Part shown: piece by piece, positions 11,388 to 12,167 of the stretch
How the letters are laid out: every line of letters begins with the position of its first letter
Numbering within the stretch: the first letter of the stretch is position 1
DNA from: Coriobacteriia bacterium
GTDB taxonomy: Bacteria > Actinomycetota > Coriobacteriia > Anaerosomatales > SLCP01
Reading direction: 5' to 3'
NCBI GenBank assembly: GCA_007123455.1
Contig: SKKZ01000202.1
Location: forward strand, 1-12,167
Length of the DNA: 12,167 nt
The notes under the pieces: generated by a model
The model's input: the letters and a program-made list of their open reading frames with translations, nothing else
Databases searched by the model: none
What the model was told of the DNA's origin: nothing
Program-made: the position numbers and the translations under genes

Positions 11388-12167
11388 TCAGGCAGCAGGA
11401 CCCTCCGCCTGCTCCCACGATTCTTCCTCGGCAGCTCCCGCACCGCCGAGTGAGGGCCCCATCGGCCCGCTCGGCACGCCCCTGCGCAGCCGCACCGGCG
11501 TGCCCGAGGACGTGCGTACCGTGTAAGGAGCAACCGACTCGGCCACGATGGCAAGTCCGCGTTCGTGGTTGTTCTGCAGCGTACCTTCCACGAGGTAGCA
11601 GCGGTGTTTGACGATCGTCTCCCCCGCCCGTTCGAGGGCCTCCTCGAAGACCACGACGTCGAGAAGCCCGGTCGGGTCCTCGAGCGTGAGGAAGCAGGTA
11701 CGTCTCCCCGAGCGGGTGCGCGGCGTCTGGGCGCGCTCCCGCACGCCGCACACGCGGACCTTCGTCCGGTCGGGCAGCGCGGGCAGGTCGCGTGCGAAAG
11801 TCACGCCGCGCGAGCGCAGATCGGCATCGGCGAGTTCGAGCGGGTGGCAGGTGAGCGAGAGTCCGCACAACTCGAGCTCCGCCGAGAGCCTCCGGCCCGG
11901 CGACCAGCCGCTTATGTGCGAAGGGTCCTCGACCGGGCGCACCGGGCCCGGCGCGAGCAGGAGCACGTCGTCGCCGGCCACGCCCTCCCGCGCGATCGTC
12001 GCCTTGAGCTCGGGCAGGAGCGCGAGCAGCTCGTCGCGGGTCGCCGGACGGCCGGCCTCGCTCAGACCGAGGCCGTCGAGCGCACCGATACGGATGAGGC
12101 TCTCGGCTGCGTGGGCTTCGGCACACGTGCGGCGCAGGAAGTCGGCGAGGTCGCGGAAGGGCCGCAC
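11388..12167 (-). CDS. dnaE: DNA polymerase III alpha-type subunit (DnaE family, possibly DnaE2-like), C-terminal part
   Basis: Only the last 259 codons are in the window; the 5' part lies beyond 12167, and the GTG at the edge is presumably internal. The first stretch matches the helical region after the DnaE palm/fingers (DFLRRTCAEA, then SLIRIGALDGLG), then GLSLTCHPLEL. An OB-fold follows at about residues 135-215, with the family hallmark FLTLEDPTGLLDVVVF. The protein stops soon after the OB-fold, in a Gly/Ala/Glu-rich tail, without the extra clamp-loader (tau) binding domain of replicative DnaE. That favours an error-prone DnaE2/ImuC-type enzyme, but VVVF is also found in replicative enzymes, so the subtype is open. 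It converges on dinB and the lipoprotein gene, with a 5-bp gap. Base composition is much richer in GC (47 of 60 at 11461-11520) than dinB next door. Confidence 0.85.
   Translation of the reverse strand: MRPFRDLADFLRRTCAEAHAAESLIRIGALDGLGLSEAGRPATRDELLALLPELKATIAREGVAGDDVLLLAPGPVRPVEDPSHISGWSPGRRLSAELELCGLSLTCHPLELADADLRSRGVTFARDLPALPDRTKVRVCGVRERAQTPRTRSGRRTCFLTLEDPTGLLDVVVFEEALERAGETIVKHRCYLVEGTLQNNHERGLAIVAESVAPYTVRTSSGTPVRLRRGVPSGPMGPSLGGAGAAEEESWEQAEGPAA

Noticed and set aside
11394..11413. AGCAGG/CCTGCT hairpin as a terminator between the convergent lipoprotein and DnaE genes
   Set aside because: The stem is only six pairs, lies inside the DnaE coding end and has no T-run on either strand.
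1..12167. CRISPR arrays, insertion sequences, prophage or toxin-antitoxin genes
   Set aside because: Scanned for; no regularly spaced repeats, transposase-like frames, terminal inverted repeats or small paired genes were seen.

Overview
The window is a chromosomal, housekeeping-rich segment of a high-GC bacterium. The metK-priA order, the GC-rich codon use and the C34-anticodon tRNAs suggest an actinobacterial lineage, perhaps Coriobacteriia-like. PriA keeps a full set of helicase motifs, which argues against a mycobacterium-like actinobacterium. The taxonomic call is inference: no database search was possible. No phage, insertion sequence, CRISPR array or defence system is visible.

Layout. 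Minus strand, 1-3620: a SAM-I (S-box) riboswitch with its intrinsic terminator controls metK (S-adenosylmethionine synthetase), followed after a 14-bp hairpin by priA (replication restart helicase), which runs off the left edge. Plus strand, 3746-7239: gltX, tRNA-Gln(CUG), tRNA-Glu(CUC), a very strong hairpin, then glnS, so two synthetases bracket the two tRNAs they charge. The tRNA pair has its own near-consensus promoter. Plus strand, 7296-7641: rnpB, the type A RNase P RNA, with an extended -10 promoter just after glnS. Together 3746-7641 is a tRNA maturation and charging block.

Minus strand, 7702-8601: an unrecognised, very acidic protein with a small N-terminal domain, a Glu/Pro/Ala-rich linker and a four-cysteine tail. 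Then a DNA-repair group: nfo (endonuclease IV, minus) diverges across an 81-bp spacer from dinB (DNA polymerase IV, plus). dinB overlaps the start of a small lipoprotein gene by four bases. Converging on these, with a 5-bp gap, is the 3' part of a DnaE-family polymerase gene that runs off the right edge and is clearly richer in GC than the rest.

The most notable points are: the gltX-tRNAGln-tRNAGlu-glnS arrangement, with GlnRS in a lineage where I would expect the indirect Gln-tRNA route; glnS lacking a Shine-Dalgarno sequence directly behind the hairpin; an extra 7-bp hairpin inserted in the J1/2 region of the SAM-I aptamer; the uncharacterised acidic four-cysteine protein; and the dinB-lipoprotein coupling. 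I see no clear evidence of a wholly new biological system.
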